DNA of 64,000 nt from Wuchereria bancrofti (lineage: Eukaryota > Nematoda > Chromadorea > Rhabditida > Onchocercidae), in assembly GCA_005281725.1 (NCBI GenBank), contig SSBO01000012.1, positions 7,483,603 through 7,547,602 of the forward strand, read 5' to 3'. This document shows, in pieces, positions 38,285-51,200 of this stretch. A model generated the notes under the pieces. The model did not search any database and was not told the origin of the DNA. It saw only the letters and a list, made by a program, of their open reading frames with translations. The position numbers were made by a program, and so were the translations under genes. Each line of letters starts with the position of its first letter. Position 1 is the stretch's first letter.

Positions 38285-39108
38285 CTAAAAATTCTCAAGC
38301 ACTTGATATGAACTTGCAAACTCACCGGACGATATGTCGTCTACGACGTAATCCTTCGCAGAATCCACGCCACTTCTATTCTGGCCGGGAAAAATATCCC
38401 TTGAAGCACCGAATCTGCTTTGTATTTCCTTCGAAATCCATCGCTGTGCTTGCCTACTCGTCGAATGAGACACTTCACCACGATCAGAAAGTGTACTTGA
38501 AAAACTTGGCCGCCATGAACCACTGTCAAAGGTTGTCTCCGATGAGTCCACCGAAGTTTTCTACAAGATTTGAATTTCATTCCTTTGTCGGAATCATCAG
38601 AATTACTACGAAAATATTAAAAAATTGTCAACTCTTCCAGCATTTGATTTTACAAGCCGCTAACCACAGAATCATTTTCAAGTTCCCGAAACAAGAAATC
38701 GCCCTCAACTCCATCTATCGCTAACTGTCTGACATACTCTAATCGTGTCAAATCAAAACCGTGTTTTTTAGCGAACTTCTGTGATTCATTGTTTAGCCTG
38801 TCGATATCCTGGAAACATACTTTAACCATACCAATTAAATTAAGATTCGAGGAATTAAAAACTTTTATTATTCTTATCATCTTCAGCACATTATTTTACC
38901 GATGACATTTCCCACAACCCTAAATTTTGCAGTGAGAATTACTGTTTACTGATGTAATGACCAAAGTATTAAGAGAAGGATACTGACTTACTTGTCCTAT
39001 TTTTACACTGTCACCTACAGATGGCTTCACACGACGACTTCTAGACCAATCTTCTTTTTCAGTTCTTTCTGCTTCCGATGACTCTAGTGCTGCAGACTTC
39101 GTATCCAT
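38285..39108 (-). CDS. unrecognised 178-aa soluble protein, 3 exons
   Basis: Exons on -: 39108-38992, 38808-38665, 38560-38285, consistent phases. No signal peptide or membrane segment. Residues 1-40 are acidic then basic (EDWSRSRRVKPSVGDSV); the middle exon is helical in appearance (DIDRLNNESQKFAKKHGFDL, VRQLAIDGVEGDFLFREL); the last exon is Ser-rich (SSETTFDSGSW, SDRGEVSHSTSRQAQ) and likely disordered. For exon 2 I used the GTTAGC donor (38664), which joins the natural-looking Ser-rich frame; a second donor ten bases on would give an implausible frame. The start codon is only 137 bases downstream of the ephrin stop on the same strand, an operon-like spacing. I do not recognise the family. 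Confidence 0.6.
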
Positions 39109-39245
39109 TCCTTACATTTTATTTTAGACTTTAAATCATTTTTAAGATTTTACTTTAAACTTTAATTTATTATAGCATTTGCTTATATGTGGAAAATTTC
39201 TCACTGTCTTCTCGGAAACGAAAGCATGTTTAACTTCTTCAGAAC
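39109..39245. other. short spacer between ephrin and the downstream gene
   Basis: AT-rich 137 bases on the minus strand between the ephrin TAA and the ATG at 39108. A weak ATGTAAG acceptor-like sequence lies two bases before that ATG. Spacing fits nematode operon intercistronic regions. Confidence 0.4.
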
Positions 39246-39273
39246 TTAAGTACCTTCTTCAGAACTTAAGTAA
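39234..39273. repeat. 20-bp tandem duplication at the ephrin 3' end
   Basis: CTTCTTCAGAACTTAAGTAC at 39234-39253 is followed at once by the same unit at 39254-39273 with only the last base changed. Because the unit is not a multiple of three it shifts the ephrin frame into TAA at 39248-39246. Confidence 0.92.
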
Positions 39274-42200
39274 GAATTGTCACTCAAAGGTCGAACATCG
39301 ATACGCAACCTCATATTTGCAGTAACACAAAGTCCCAACCGAGTGTTATTTATGCCTTCTGCGGATCCATTTGATGTTGCTAAAATTTTGATCTCCACAA
39401 ATAATGATAGGAACAACAAAATGTTGTGAAATATCATAGTTAAAAAGTAAAATGTTTCTTTTTTGCATAATACATTTTTATAAGCTGAGATTCAATAAAT
39501 TCTGTAAAACTGCAAAGAAACTAACTAATTAAATAATACGATCGGCCCGGCTGATACTCGAAGCCATTTGGTAAAGGAGAAAATTGGCGAAACACAATTA
39601 TATGACTGGTAGATGTCGCTTCTAGAGACGAATCACAGATAAGAAATGTCTGCGAACGACTATCCAATTCACAGCTCATAAATGACAAATCAGATACCTG
39701 CCAAATAGTGTTATGTTCATGAAAAAGTTTAATATAATGAATACTAATTTGGAGTTTCTTCACAGTTAAATAATAGGAATAAAAGTTGAATGCACGAAGA
39801 TAGTTTGTTAGACTATTGATTACCTGATGAACGATAAGGTGCTCATAATTATTGGTATTATCACGCATGCTATATGTTGGACAAACTACTTCCATTGAAT
39901 CCATTGCGTCTACTTCAATATATGCTGCGCCAGCACCAATTTCCGCATCTTGTGGGAACAATGAACGATCAGTAAATCTGCAAGAAATCAAATAAACAAG
40001 TTTCTTATCTTTATTTATTCATTTATGTTTTGATAGACAACAAAAAAATGTCGAGTGAAAACAAGTAAGTATATTTAAGAGTTTTCCTTCAGATTGTAAC
40101 TATTTAAGAAAAAAAAATCTATCCTCTATGCAATTTTTCCAACAAAATGAAAAGAGGCAAAATCGTGGAAATTTTGTATCTCTGGCTTTAATAATATTCT
40201 AATAAGCAATAACAGATAATTGTTAGTCCTACAAAAGACTTTAATTATTTCTATATAATGGTTAATATCATCAAATTACTGATTATGGCTTAATAAAAAG
40301 TGACATAAATTTTAAGGTCGCTAAGCACCATTTCATATTTTATTATACTTTGGGATATTATTTAGAAAACTAATATTTTTTGGTGTCACAATTAAAAAGA
40401 CGATTAGACTAATAAAAACTAACAAGTAAGTACAGTTATATATGATCTATATTAATTAACTTGCTGAAAAATTGAATAGAAATTAGAATTGTTCCCAGTA
40501 TTTAATTTTCCCGTTTTACCTGATGAATAGATAATAAATTCAATTTTCTCCTGGACAAGGAATTAGTACTTCTCAGTTTCGTCGGATATCCGGGGATTAA
40601 TTTCAATTTTGAAATGCACCAGAAATTCCGAAAATCATGGACGAACAGATCTCAGTTAATGGCAACTTGGGAATGTTGTTTCTAACTTGTACATTATTTT
40701 TTTTACTTCGTAAAGTATCTGAAATTTATGAAATTCCCTAAAAAATCGTTACATTAATGCTTTAGTTCCTTTCAAACAACACACCATTAATGGGAGGACA
40801 TAAACATTATCTTAAGCACTCGTTTGCTTCAACAATATTGAAATGAGCCACATGATAGGAAGAATTCAAAGAGAATTCAGTTCGTGGACCTCAAAATGAG
40901 ATTTTATAATGGAATTTAATATATTATTCAACTATCCCAGCTTTTTGTTTGACTCGAGACCAACTGCAGGCTCGAATGTACGACTGAAGAACGATAAGAT
41001 TACACAGGATTCGTTTGATGAAACCAATCATCGAACTATCCCACTCAACGTACAGCTAGCTGATTAAACAACCTTGACTATTATTCAATTGGTTTTTCAC
41101 TGAAATTCAGTCCATCCTTTCGTATTTTGGATCAAATTCAGATATTCATACTTCCAGTAATTTCTTACTTTCTTGCATATGAAAACAAGAATTTAAGAAT
41201 TTATTGAAATTTCAACGGCTTCGAAGAGAACTCGCAATGCACTAATAAATTTGCATTTTGCGTAACAGTAGATCAACGATTGAATACTTCTAACAACTGA
41301 AAACAGTGAGGAAAAGAAAAGATCTGAATAAGAAAGACTGTAAAATTAGTGTAAAGGAAAGGACTGAAACAGCTGCAATATGCTGCTAATTCCCTACATA
41401 ATGTTATTTCAATAAAATGATAAAAGCATGTTGGAGTGTAAATATCATCTGCTTTATATCCTAATCTATTCTTCATGGTCCGGTTACTACTAATTGTTCA
41501 GTTGTATCAGTCTTCTTAGATAGGTTGTATCAACTAATCTTTACTTATTAGATTATAGTGAATGGATATGAGAGTGAGTATCATTTATGGAATATCAAGA
41601 AAGAAAAAAACCTAATCATCACATGCACTGATAAATGTTTATTTTAAAATCTCTCAAGAAATAAACACAATAAGAGGGAAAAAAGACTGAAATGAAGAAG
41701 AGTCCAGGATATTAACTATTTCAGAAATAAATTTGAACTTACTCTTCTATGTTGCTAAATTGTTATTGTGGCACAACAGATCCCTTTATGCACTCAAGCA
41801 ATCAATCAGTTAGCAGCAAAATGTCAAGATAACAATGTATGATAATAAATGAATGCAGCATGCAGTTTGTTCGAACGTATCAAAACGCGCCTTTTGAGAA
41901 GGTTCTGCGTTTGCAATTTATTGCCCTGACACTACTCATTACTGTCATGTGACAGTAATTACAGGCATTATCAGCAACCATCAATGTCACTATCATTGTG
42001 GTGATTGAGGAACTTATTTGTTCAGCAATGTGTTGTTAGTCAGCATGAATAGTTAATTACTGCAGTATTTCAAAAACATCATAATTTAAAAAACGATGTA
42101 CCGATTGTTCTCCTGAAAAATAGATAAATTATAAATTCATGGATTTCGCGTCTAATATTTTGATCCTATCTTTTACAAATCTACTTTCAGTTGAATTTTT

Positions 42201-45200
42201 TTAACTAATTCCTTTCACTCGTTTCTTACTATTTACGTTTCAGTAATCAAGTTTCAGTAATTCCGAAAACTCTGATCAGTCATTTTTCTGCAGTTAAAAA
42301 TCAATTTTTCCACTTCTTTTTGCAGTTATTAGTACCATTAAAAATTTTATTATGTGAGGATAAACTCACCATTTTTAAATGATCCCTTATTTGTACGCTG
42401 AATTAATTTATTGGTGAGGAAAGCTGAAGATATTGATTAAGGAAGTGAGGTAATAGGAGCAAGAGGACATCACTGTTTCTGTTTTAGATTACATGGTGAA
42501 AACAACGAGATAGAAGAAATGAAGAGAAAGAAGCAGTACCATGTCATATTACAGATAATTTAGCTAATTTAATGAATATGTCCTCAGTCCCTTAGAGGTT
42601 ATGAATAGACCATTCCACTAGGCATAATCATACTCATCGGTATCCCAATTCTTATCGGTATTCAACCAGATATCTACCAGTTAGTCTTTTTCTAGATCGC
42701 CAAAATATTATTCAAATCTAGAAATGGTCCTCCAACAAGAATAGTCGTCTAATCACACTTATTAAATTTCCTGCTTACTCAAAGTATGAGATTGAATTCC
42801 AATTTGCTTTACTTCCTCAACTCTCATCAATTTTCTATCCGTTCTCGGGGTCTGTATTTTGATAAGGATATCAGCTCGAAAGTTATAATTTGAGGATTCG
42901 ATGTATTGAATTGTCTTCATTTCCTCCTGATGCTTTCATATCGCTTGGCTTGACTGATTCTTTTATAGCCATTGCTATTTATTACTGTTTGAATAATTTG
43001 TGCAATATATGTGTTCAAGGGATAAGTAATAAACTATATATTAAGTCAAGCAAAAAGTTTGGCCCAATTCACTTTGCTCACTTTGTGTTAATAAGCTTTG
43101 CAGTTACATTCTGTTAACTGTCATTTCACAAAAGTCACATTTTCACTTGGCCACTTTTTCAGATTTATGATAACAAATTTTAAGAAAACTTGAAGACTAC
43201 TCGAATTTTGCACAAAAATATATTATGGAACACAGATATATGTTGTATTACAATTATGAGAAAACTAGCCTCAATGTGACAAGACATGGAAAACGGAATA
43301 AATTAGAATTGTAATGTAATCAAGAATCGAGAGGCTCATTTTATTTGAGAGGACCATTTCGTTCATTTTTTTATGGTTACCAACCAGAAACGTAATACTA
43401 TTTATTTTAATTAATTGTTTCATTTAAGCTGAAATAACCTGGTAAGCATATTTTATGATTTCTGGTTGCTGTTCGCAAGCAAATCGAGAGCCGAAAATTT
43501 GAAATTACGTTACAAAAGTAGAGAATATTGCTCAGGGAGCAATTTATAACATTGCATTCAAAATTAAATTCAAAAGTAGAATAATCTGTCTTTAAATAGA
43601 GGGAAATGTCTTAGGCTTAGATTATCTGACGCACATTCAGTTACAATAACTAACAAGTATTTATTTACTTTAAGGACAAAAGTCCAACTAAATTTAACGT
43701 CAGATCATAAGTGAAATTTTAATTCCACTAATGCATATTTATATAAGTAATTCATCCAACTCATCACTGTTCATTTTTCTCTTACCGTCTTCCTCCTGAA
43801 AGAGCCACAGAAATCTAGCAGCTTTCAGTTTAACAATAATTAATTGCTTGTGGTCAGATTTATATGCATCGCATTACCAATTAATTATTAGAAAGAGTGA
43901 GTACAACCTCGCTCTCACAACATGTTTATAGCAAGCACTGCAATCATGACAAAATGATTACATAATGAAATTCATGACAACAAGGACTGAAGAGAAGTTT
44001 GAAAAACTATAGGCGTGATCTCTACCACCATTACGAAGATTTCGTGATCATATTCTGAATACCCAAATGTTTCCAATACCATAAGCTCAATGAAATTCTG
44101 AGACAAGTAGTAAATGAGACCGAATTTCATCTTGGCGACTGTTTTATTTCCCTCGTAGACATTTCAAAATCTCATCCGTGAACTTTTCTTGAAGCGTTGG
44201 TAGTTATCTGGAATTTCTCTGAGCAATAAAATTGAACGAAGTCGTGGTGTAAAAACAACACAAATTCTCACACTATGCGGCTTCTATATTGGTTATTGAG
44301 AACATGTTTGATGTCAATGTGAATATTACACCCTTGGAGACTCTATAAAGTATTTGTAATGATGTCACCTAGTCATCAATATAGTCTACAGCCTAGTATC
44401 CAGATAACTCTCCAACCTCATTAACATACCTTATTGCTTTTCATCATTTCATTAATAATCATTCAAAAACTATAAACATCGCCTATGCATGCAGAAGCTA
44501 AATTGAACTTAGAAGATCGAGAAGAGAGCGCATTCAGATTAGAAATTTGTCAACTTCAGAACTAAAGTGATTTCTGCAGTTTAACAAATCAGTCAATTTC
44601 ATTAGCAAGCCATTCGCCCAAAGGTAAAACGCCGATCTTTAAAAAACATTTTGACATTAAATTCTCTTCACTTTCGGAAGACCTTAACTTAGATCCAGAA
44701 AAGCGATTTTTTGAAACATATCACTGAATCTTGTCAATACTGTTTGAAATTATAGTTGTCTTTACTGAAATAACCGCTGTGGCTATGACTAAGATCTAGC
44801 GATTGTCGCAATATTACTGGAAATCACTTGGTATATGATAACAATCCGTATATTATTCGCTGGATGATGCTAATATTTTCATGGAAAATGTCAATGGAAG
44901 CAGCTGGAGAACCGAAAGAGTTCGGAAAGGGAAAATAGGCATTCGACAGTACGGTAACTGTCATATCGAATTGCACAAAGTAATCGATCTGAATTAATGC
45001 GATGTGCTCCTTCTAGATGACATTTCACAAATCCTTTTTGACATCCAATTGCTGATTAGAACATTTTTCAGAAAGACATTATTTCGGTAGTCTTATGATG
45101 CTGCTGCTGTCCTCAAAATCTTGGAGCGGAAAGCGCTTGACTTGGTGGAAAAGTGCAAGCTGGTTGATCTTCCTTTCTTCCACTGACAATAAATCTTCAT

Positions 45201-48200
45201 TCATTGGAAAAAAAGCCCCTTGCACCATCTGGTAGAACTGTAAAACGGCACTTTTCCTTGTTTCTTTGAATTCGATAGTATCACCTTTATTTTACACTAT
45301 CAGAACAGAGTACCACATCCCACCAATATTCTACAGATAGGGTTAATTCCTGATTCAAGTGGCTCTCATAAGAATTAGTTAAGTGAATTGAATTTATTCG
45401 GAATTAATCCAACTTCACATAATTCAATTCAAATTTTAATTATCACGACCGACTGATAGACTTCTTATGTATTCTATGGTAATATCAGCAACATAAAAGA
45501 CTTTTCCATTTATAGCGAAAACAACTTTAGTAAAATGGATTTAATTAATGTCAAAAGACATGGCAAAAGCTGTTATTTATTAATGAGTACTTGTCAACTT
45601 AGAGTTAAGTAGAGCAGGCATCACCTAATGATCAACTTTTCCTCCTACACCGAAAAAGGTGTGGAAGGATGGAAAGCAGAATGCAGTAGTGATTCTCAGG
45701 TAATGCCCACTTGAATACGTCTCTACATCCCTCTTTGTTCAACACTTCCAATATCTTCATTGACTCATTTCAAGTGACAACGATGCGGGGAGTATTAATT
45801 ATATAGTTTCAGTCGTACTCTCCCTCTCTTTCTCTCTAGAAAGTTCCTCAATTACCATTGAGGCGTCGTAATACAACAACCGTCATTAGATATATGAAAT
45901 TCAAAACCCAAAAATTTCCGGATTCCATAGCTACTTAAATCTTAGGTTTTATAAACCTCAGAAAAACAGGCAATTCATATATTATTAGTGATTCAAATTC
46001 CCTGGACCTCACTACATTCATTCATTCATTAACGCATTTTGAGCTATTCCACGAATAGGTCACACAATCGTAACCCCTCACGACATGTTTCTTCAATAAC
46101 AGGCGATTAACGAGTATTTGGTGCTTCGAAAGGATCAATTTGCATAAATGTAACCACCACAATGGGAATATAACCAATAAAAAATGTGAAACAATGAATG
46201 TGTGTACTGTGACCTTTACAAACAGTTGAACGGCAGCCTTTTAACCAATTCCTTTCTCATACTAATTAATGACAGTTATTCACTATAATACTGTCCAAAC
46301 TCAGAAAAAAATGACCAAATAGAGCGAAATTTCCAGACATATTACTGATTTCAACTCAAATTTACGGAAAATTAAATTCCTGAAAATTTAACAACCATCA
46401 TTCATGATGAAATAGTATGAAATTTAAATGCAACATTTTTTCCTGCCACTTCTGTTTCTGTCACTTTTCCAAGTATTTTATTTATAGAAAACGAGGAAAA
46501 ACTGATTCTCAGGGTCCTTACTTTATATGAGCTATGCATTCCATTCCATTTTCATCAATTTTTACAGGCTTTTCAGGTTCTTCAAACAAATGCGACATCA
46601 CTTCTCAGCTATATTCAGTGTTCTCTCAGTAGCAAATAGCTACTCAATAGCTACTCTGGAAAATGATTAAATGAATTACTCTCATAAAAATATCGAACTT
46701 TAAAGTAACTGCCAGTAGACTTGTTCTATCTCTTTCAGTTTCAGAACTTTATATTTAGCTTTAATATTTCAATACAATGCACTGTTTGAACTCAATCGTA
46801 ATTATCACTTTCTTCTATGGCTTGCATTTTTCAAACTTTCTAATATCAACTGCATTGCAGCCAATGTAATGATATGTGGTGCTTAACAGATCTAAAGAAT
46901 CATTGAATGTTGAGAAGCAGTTAACATCATTAACGGAAATTTAATCAAGGTGTCAAATCAACTTCCGATGAGATCCACATAATTCTTCTATCTTTCCTGG
47001 GAGCTAGAAAGGAAATGGCATTTGAAGAATAAGGCATTAAACTGGCTCCATCGTGTTAGAAAGGAAAAAAATGAGAATATTCCTAATATTTTAGTAATCC
47101 GAATCAAATTACTTCCAAGAAGAAAAAGGCTTAAATAAAGATGGAGAGAGGTCACTGTAAAGTCACTGAGTCACTCCTTTCTCGAGCTCCTGCTTGGCCT
47201 TCAACAATTAGGTGAGAGATAATCGATTCTTCGGACCATTTCTCATTACAATATAACCCATTACAATATTCACTTCCTACGAATTTGTACCAAACAATCA
47301 TTTTGATCTCATCTCCTAATTTGTTCACTTTAATCTCTATCGACGAATGATTACTTATTGTGCATACATTGCTTGGCGTACTTCACTGATTCATTGCATT
47401 TGCTTGGCGAGGATTCGGATTAGTACCGAATTCCAGCCACTGACCTCAGTAAAAATTTAGGTCAGTTTGGGCGCGTCCAAGAAAATTAGTTCGGGTATAT
47501 CCAAATCAGTGATACATATTTCTTTTTTCGTCTACTATGTAGTGTCTTGCATTAAGAGCTGATAACTACAACAGAAGTCGGTTAAAAATAATCATAAACA
47601 AAAGCACTGGGTGGATTAATAGAGTGATTAGGTATGTATATTATGAAGAGGTCTGCTGCTGGGCCAAAACGTAAACAGAAATTCAAAAATCATGTATAAA
47701 TCTTTATCAGACAAAATATTTTTGGCTGTTACTACAATCAATTCATATTTGTGTCCAGTATTTCCATCAGGCGATGGAATAAGAATCATTTAAACTTTAC
47801 ATTTTATTTCAAAGAGACTCGTCTAAATTTCATCGGAATTTTCTTTTTTCTGAAACACATTCCTTCTTGGTTCTAACCCGTTTAACACTACTGACAACTG
47901 TTCAAGTTAATGTGCATATACGTATTTAATTCTTATACCTCCCGTCACCATCCCTTTCCTAATTATATAAGATTTGTAACTAGTAAGACTAACAATCAAA
48001 AGGGATAGATTAAATTGCACGCCTTTGCCTAATTTTGACCTTAATAATATTCCAGATGCTCTCAAATCCTCATCATTTTTTTTCCAGAATAATCTGGAAT
48101 TTATGAAAGGAAACAAACTATAATTAAAGTGAGCTGAAAAAATATCCCGGCTGTTTAATACAAGATATATCGCTGCATTATATGTCATATACTGGCTACC

Positions 48201-51200
48201 TATATTACCTATGGCAGCATAATAAATTAATTACATTTTATTATGGCTTGTGAATTGGCAATTGGAAAAAATGAAGAAAACCGAAATCCGCAGCATTAAC
48301 ATTATCTTTACATCGGATTTAATATAACGTCAATACTGATTTTAGTTACCGAAAATTGTTTATAGGTAACCAACTAAAGTGAAAAAAAAAAACTGGTTCT
48401 TAAGTCAAGCAAAAAATGAATTTGTTTACAGAATCATGTCCACATAAAAAAGGGAAAAAGAGAATAGTATAAAGATGATTAGGCCTGATGACCTTCAGCA
48501 AATAAAGTAATAACCATCAGGGAAGCAAATAAGACGCCAACATTAGTTATACAATATCCTTCTCACTCAATCATTCATCTTTCACGGCTTTGACTTTCAT
48601 GTCGCGTTTGCAGACCCTCCGCGATGGCAAGAAATAAAGGGTGGAGAGGTGGCAGAAAGCGTGGCTCTTAAGGTAAATGATATTGCAGTTGGCCATGATC
48701 AACGTTAAAGGTGACCTCGCGTAGTGTCGACAAAGCGCTGCCATTTTAAAGTTACGCCTCGTTTCTTCAATTTCATCCTTTTGTGCGCACTTTCATGCAG
48801 AATAAATATTTTCCTCAAAATAGCACGTAACAATTGAGCATTGCATATATATATGTATACATATATGCCCAAGAATTGCCCATTAAATGGGCAGAAACTA
48901 GTGACATTAAGCATTTCATGCTTCCTTGATTTTATCACTTCCGCACCAACTAAACCTCTTTCAGTTCTCGAACTCTCTTGAATAGACCACATATTTCCCC
49001 TCTTTGCCTACTTACAATGTTTTCCTCTCTTAAATGATATCCGAATGTCTTTTTTTTGCTCAAAACAGAATAATTCCCTTTGAATTGGTAACTAATCAAA
49101 TTCAGCAGGTGGAAAAGTCTGTGAGTGGGTACAGTGCTCGAAAGATTCAACCCATTTCTAAAATACAAAAGAGTAAATTCACTATTTATTAAATCAATAT
49201 GTCATTTAAAAATCATAAATTATTTTACATAATCTCACATTCGCTGAAGTTTTTGCAGACAGTTCAGCAAAGTGATTAGCGCTTTGCTGATAAACGTCAA
49301 AAAAGCGCTAATGAATAAAAAAGAAGATATGGTTAGGCTAGGATATGATTAAATACTACGCATCCTAATGCTATACAAACGACATATAACAATAGGAATA
49401 AGGAAAACGAATACACATTATCCAAGGGTTTTATGCAAAAATATGGAACCTTTCAGTTGCGTTTTTACCAAGGAAATTTCTTTTTCTACTGTAGCACAGG
49501 CAAGAAAAAAAGCCGAAATGTAATTAGTCTTCTATGTCAAGTAATTTTATCCTCCAAACCTAAACATCGTTCCTGTTCTTTTTTCTAGATCTGGCAGCAA
49601 TTCAGAAATTAAACATTAAATACATTATAAATTTCCCAATTACAAAAACAGATCTAATTCCTTTCTCAAATTACAACTTCCTCAAACATTTATCGAAATT
49701 CAACTCAATCGCATAAATTTATGGTTAAAATATTTTGTTATTGCTATTTGTCCTCTCCACACGTAAATAAATAGGCAAATAAATAAATCAAACAAATAAA
49801 TAAACTAACTAATTAAGTAAACGAGTAAATTAATTAATTAATTAGTTAATTAATATAAGACAAGTGAACAAATAAGTAAATCAATAAATAAATAAATAAA
49901 CAAGCGAATAAATAAATAAGAAAATAAATGAAAAAATAAAAAGTAGGTAAGTAAATAAAACAAATAAATAAACAAATAAATGAATAATATAAGTGTAAAA
50001 TAAACATAAACATATGAAAATAAACATAAATACAAATATAAATATAAAATCAATATAAACATAAATAAATATAAATACAAAATATAAATATATGAATATA
50101 AATAAAAATACAAATATATACATATATGCATATGAAAACATTTTGTACCAAACACAAGACGAGCTGCCTCAACAAAAGATAAGCGGAAAACAGACAAACG
50201 AACATCTGGCTGATGACCCCTCCGAGCTGAAGAACAAAGAGTTCTGGGAATAAAGATGGCATGCTGGAAGGTGACGATGTGGTGTAAACAAAGAAGGTCC
50301 AAGTTAATGCAATCGGAAGTTAGATGAACTTAAATCATTAAATAAGCAATATAGTAACAGAAGCTAACCTTCCCGATTCTACTCCCGTAGCTACCATAAT
50401 GTAACAACAACAGTGCGAGGGACTATTTGCTAGAACACTTGTGGAGCAAAGGGATGAAATACTCGTTGACATTTTCCGTAATTCGATATGAATGATGCAA
50501 ATGAGTGGTTTTTCTAACAATGAAAGTGATACTGCTTGTACTGAGGTTTGATTGATACAGAATAAAATCGATGAGAAGTTGAAAATCTGAGACTTTTTAC
50601 GCTCCGTCTATTTATTCGTCAGTTTTCTCCAGAATTCAACCCTTATTATTTATTCCACTCGTTGAAATTAGAAAGACCCCAAGCAAACCGGAGTAAAACT
50701 AGCTTCATCGCTATTTTTATTAAAACTGCTTGCTGCAAACAATTTTTCAGAAGTAGGGGGAAGAAAGAAACAGATGAAAACTCCGCCAAGTAGGAATCCT
50801 ACATAAAACGAAGCCGATTTTAACCTTGGCATAAATATTTGTTGAGGTCAAAGAGCAAGCTCCTACCTTTGTCACACAAAGTCGGAATATGATTTATGTC
50901 CTGCCTGATAACTTGACTGCTTAATTCAACTCGACCTCATCGATTCCATCCACTCCAAATAAGAGCACTTTCTCTTTCCAGCAGAGTATTTAGCTTGAGA
51001 TTTGGATCCAATACAACATAATCTAACACTTTTAACCCTAACCAAAAAATTCAGAAGAACTGATTACTTTGAGTAATATCCTCTATGAATATAATGATCC
51101 TGGTCCCAAAACTTTTTACTTTTAATAGAGATCCCACGAGAACAAAAATTAAAAATGAAACAGAATTCACCAATTTTTGATGGAAAGATCAAAAACAAGA

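Noticed and set aside
38308..38724. 138-aa plus-strand open frame
   Set aside because: Antisense shadow of exons 2 and 3 of the unrecognised minus-strand gene, which has proper splice sites and a natural Ser-rich sequence.
49850..50302. 150-aa minus-strand open frame rich in Tyr, Phe, Leu and Ile, with overlapping frames
   Set aside because: It lies on an AAATAAAT low-complexity array; the amino-acid string simply mirrors the repeat and no splice or family signal is present.
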